From the NCBI GenBank assembly GCA_903908265.1, contig CAIVRI010000080.1, forward strand, positions 62,001 through 126,000: 64,000 nucleotides of DNA, written 5' to 3'. The translations under genes and the position numbers were made by a program. Within the stretch, counting starts at the first letter, position 1; each line of letters begins with the position of its first letter. This document shows positions 62,838 to 64,000 of this stretch, one piece after another. Source of the stretch: an uncultured Pseudomonadota bacterium (GTDB taxonomy: Bacteria > Pseudomonadota > Gammaproteobacteria > Steroidobacterales > Steroidobacteraceae). The notes beneath the pieces were generated by a model. That model was given only the letters and a program-made list of their open reading frames with translations, was not told the DNA's origin and did no database searches.

Positions 62838-64000
62838 TCAGGCCTTGCGCATCGCAATGCCACGACCGACTTCGACCGGGCGTGGGAGACTCGCGTGGGC
62901 GGCCTTCAGCTCGGCCACCTTCGCCGCCAGCGCCGCCGGGAACGGCGTCGCCTTGGCCGACTTCGCATCCACGTGCAGGAACAGGTGCTCGCCCGTTGCC
63001 GCCACCGCGCCATCGGCGACACGGTGCAGACGGTGGAACAGCCACAGCCGCTTGTCGTCGGCATCCATCACCTGTGTGGTGACGTAGAACAGGTCTCCTT
63101 GCTTCATTTCAGCGCGGAACCCCACCTTCATCTCCACCGTGTACGGAGCCTGACCTGCGGCCCGATAGGCCTCGTCGATACCGATCAGGCGGAACAGCGC
63201 ATCCACCGCCTCACCAAAGACGTGCTGGTAGCGGTAATCAGTCATATGGCCGTTGTAATCGACCCATTCCGGGCTGACGGTACCGGCGAACAACTGGAGC
63301 GGCTGCGTCGGATCCTGCGCCGCCGGGTTGGCCCGCGCCGCAGCGTCATTGTACAAACGCGCATCGAGTGCATTCAGCGTAGCGCCAGCCCCAATATTGA
63401 AAGGCTTCAAGGACTGCTGCACGGCCACGAGGTAGTTATCGCGCAGGCGTTCCAATTCACGAATAGAGCGACCGTCTGCCTGTTCGGCCGTACCTTCGAC
63501 CATGCGGTCAATCAGTTCCTCGGTCAGTTCGGGTGCTTCCAGCTTGGTCCACGGCCACTTCAGACACGGTCCAAACTGATGCAGCATGTGCCGCATGCCC
63601 GGCTCACCGCCGGCAAGATGATAGATCTGGTTGGTCCCCATCGCCGCCCAACGCAGACCAGGGCCGTAGATGATCGATTCGTCCAATTCGCGCGTCGTGG
63701 CCACGCCCTCGTTCACCATGTGCAAAATCTCGCGCCAGAGCGCTTCTTGCAGGCGATCGGTCAAATGTCCCGGCACTTCGCGACGCACACGCAACGCATG
63801 CATGCCGATGTAAGTGTAGAACTCAGCGGCCGCCTCAATGCTCGCGGACGCCGTCTGGGTGCCGCCGACCAACTCGACCAAGGGCAGCAAATAGACCGGA
63901 TTGAAGGGGTGACCGACGATCAAGCGCTCGGGCGCAATCATGTCCTTCTGCAGATCGCTCGGCATCAGTCCCGAGGTGCTAGAGGCAATGATGACGTCGG
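62838..64000 (-). CDS. lcdH: L-carnitine dehydrogenase fused to a thioesterase domain (N-terminal end outside window)
   Basis: The frame stays open to the last base, so the gene begins beyond 64000; about 387 residues are visible. [18 protein letters not shown] at the edge and [19 protein letters not shown] are the end of the NAD domain of 3-hydroxyacyl-CoA dehydrogenases. The helical C-domain ([20 protein letters not shown]) follows, and residues after about 245 of the visible part form a hotdog thioesterase ([20 protein letters not shown]). The fusion is a known arrangement for L-carnitine dehydrogenase with betainyl-CoA thioesterase. It is the most upstream visible gene of this minus-strand operon. 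Confidence 0.85.
   Translation of the reverse strand, partial: DVIIASSTSGLMPSDLQKDMIAPERLIVGHPFNPVYLLPLVELVGGTQTASASIEAAAEFYTYIGMHALRVRREVPGHLTDRLQEALWREILHMVNEGVATTRELDESIIYGPGLRWAAMGTNQIYHLAGGEPGMRHMLHQFGPCLKWPWTKLEAPELTEELIDRMVEGTAEQADGRSIRELERLRDNYLVAVQQSLKPFNIGAGATLNALDARLYNDAAARANPAAQDPTQPLQLFAGTVSPEWVDYNGHMTDYRYQHVFGEAVDALFRLIGIDEAYRAAGQAPYTVEMKVGFRAEMKQGDLFYVTTQVMDADDKRLWLFHRLHRVADGAVAATGEHLFLHVDAKSAKATPFPAALAAKVAELKAAHASLPRPVEVGRGIAMRKA

Overview
The window is GC-rich, densely packed DNA from a Pseudomonadota chromosome, most likely Gammaproteobacteria. The support for this is two TonB-dependent receptors, a TPR-sulfotransferase, a YehZYXW-type osmolyte transporter, an AruH/AruI-like pair and many LysR/BetI-type regulators. 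I see no rRNA, tRNA, CRISPR array, insertion sequence or phage gene. No gap between genes exceeds 300 bases; the largest is 33629-33922. Nearly every gene is catabolic, and together they look like a large cluster for methylated and quaternary amines (glycine betaine, carnitine, gamma-butyrobetaine, sarcosine and relatives).

Layout. 1-0.6 kb: tail of a TonB receptor with a clear terminator. 0.6-5 kb: TPR-sulfotransferase, non-pyrrolysine MttB-family methyltransferase and a PhnD-like binding protein, in overlapping or near-overlapping order. 5-9.7 kb (minus): an osmoprotectant ABC transporter, then a membrane desaturase. 9.9-17.4 kb: soxBDAG (heterotetrameric sarcosine oxidase) and a dimethylglycine-dehydrogenase-like flavoprotein, all with 4-base overlaps or 1-base gaps. 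17.5-23.1 kb: a probable sugar-acid type operon (MFS, aldehyde dehydrogenase, enolase-superfamily enzyme, GFA-family protein) with a divergent beta-hydroxyacid dehydrogenase. 23.2-26.4 kb: LysR, a choline-dehydrogenase-like GMC oxidoreductase and an HD-domain protein. 26.4-40.8 kb: PotB/PotC-like permeases, a TetR regulator fused to a degenerate Rieske oxygenase, aldehyde dehydrogenase, two Rieske oxygenases, class III aminotransferase, two phytoene-desaturase-like flavoproteins, a GcvT-like protein and PotA. 40.9-43.4 kb: a second TonB receptor. 43.4-46.2 kb (minus): AruH/AruI-like pair. 46.3-50.5 kb: BKACE-family dehydrocarnitine cleavage enzyme, thioesterase, NDP-forming acyl-CoA synthetase and CaiD-like hydratase. 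50.6-54.2 kb: serine hydrolase, a second enolase-superfamily enzyme, LysR. 54.2-59.7 kb: second MttB/DMGDH pair and an FAD-linked 2-hydroxyacid dehydrogenase. 59.7-64 kb (minus): MFS, acyl-CoA dehydrogenase, TetR and a carnitine dehydrogenase-thioesterase fusion that runs off the window.

Inferred flow: gamma-butyrobetaine could be activated, dehydrogenated and hydrated to carnitine at the CoA level. Carnitine would then be oxidised to dehydrocarnitine and cleaved by the BKACE enzyme. Thioesterase would release glycine betaine. Betaine would be demethylated by MttB-type or Rieske enzymes to dimethylglycine, and further by the DMGDH-like enzymes and SoxBDAG to sarcosine and glycine, with one-carbon units captured by GcvT domains. 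These functions are homology inferences made by eye. The most unusual object is the TetR-Rieske fusion at 28250-29722, which may be a regulator that senses a Rieske-oxygenase substrate.
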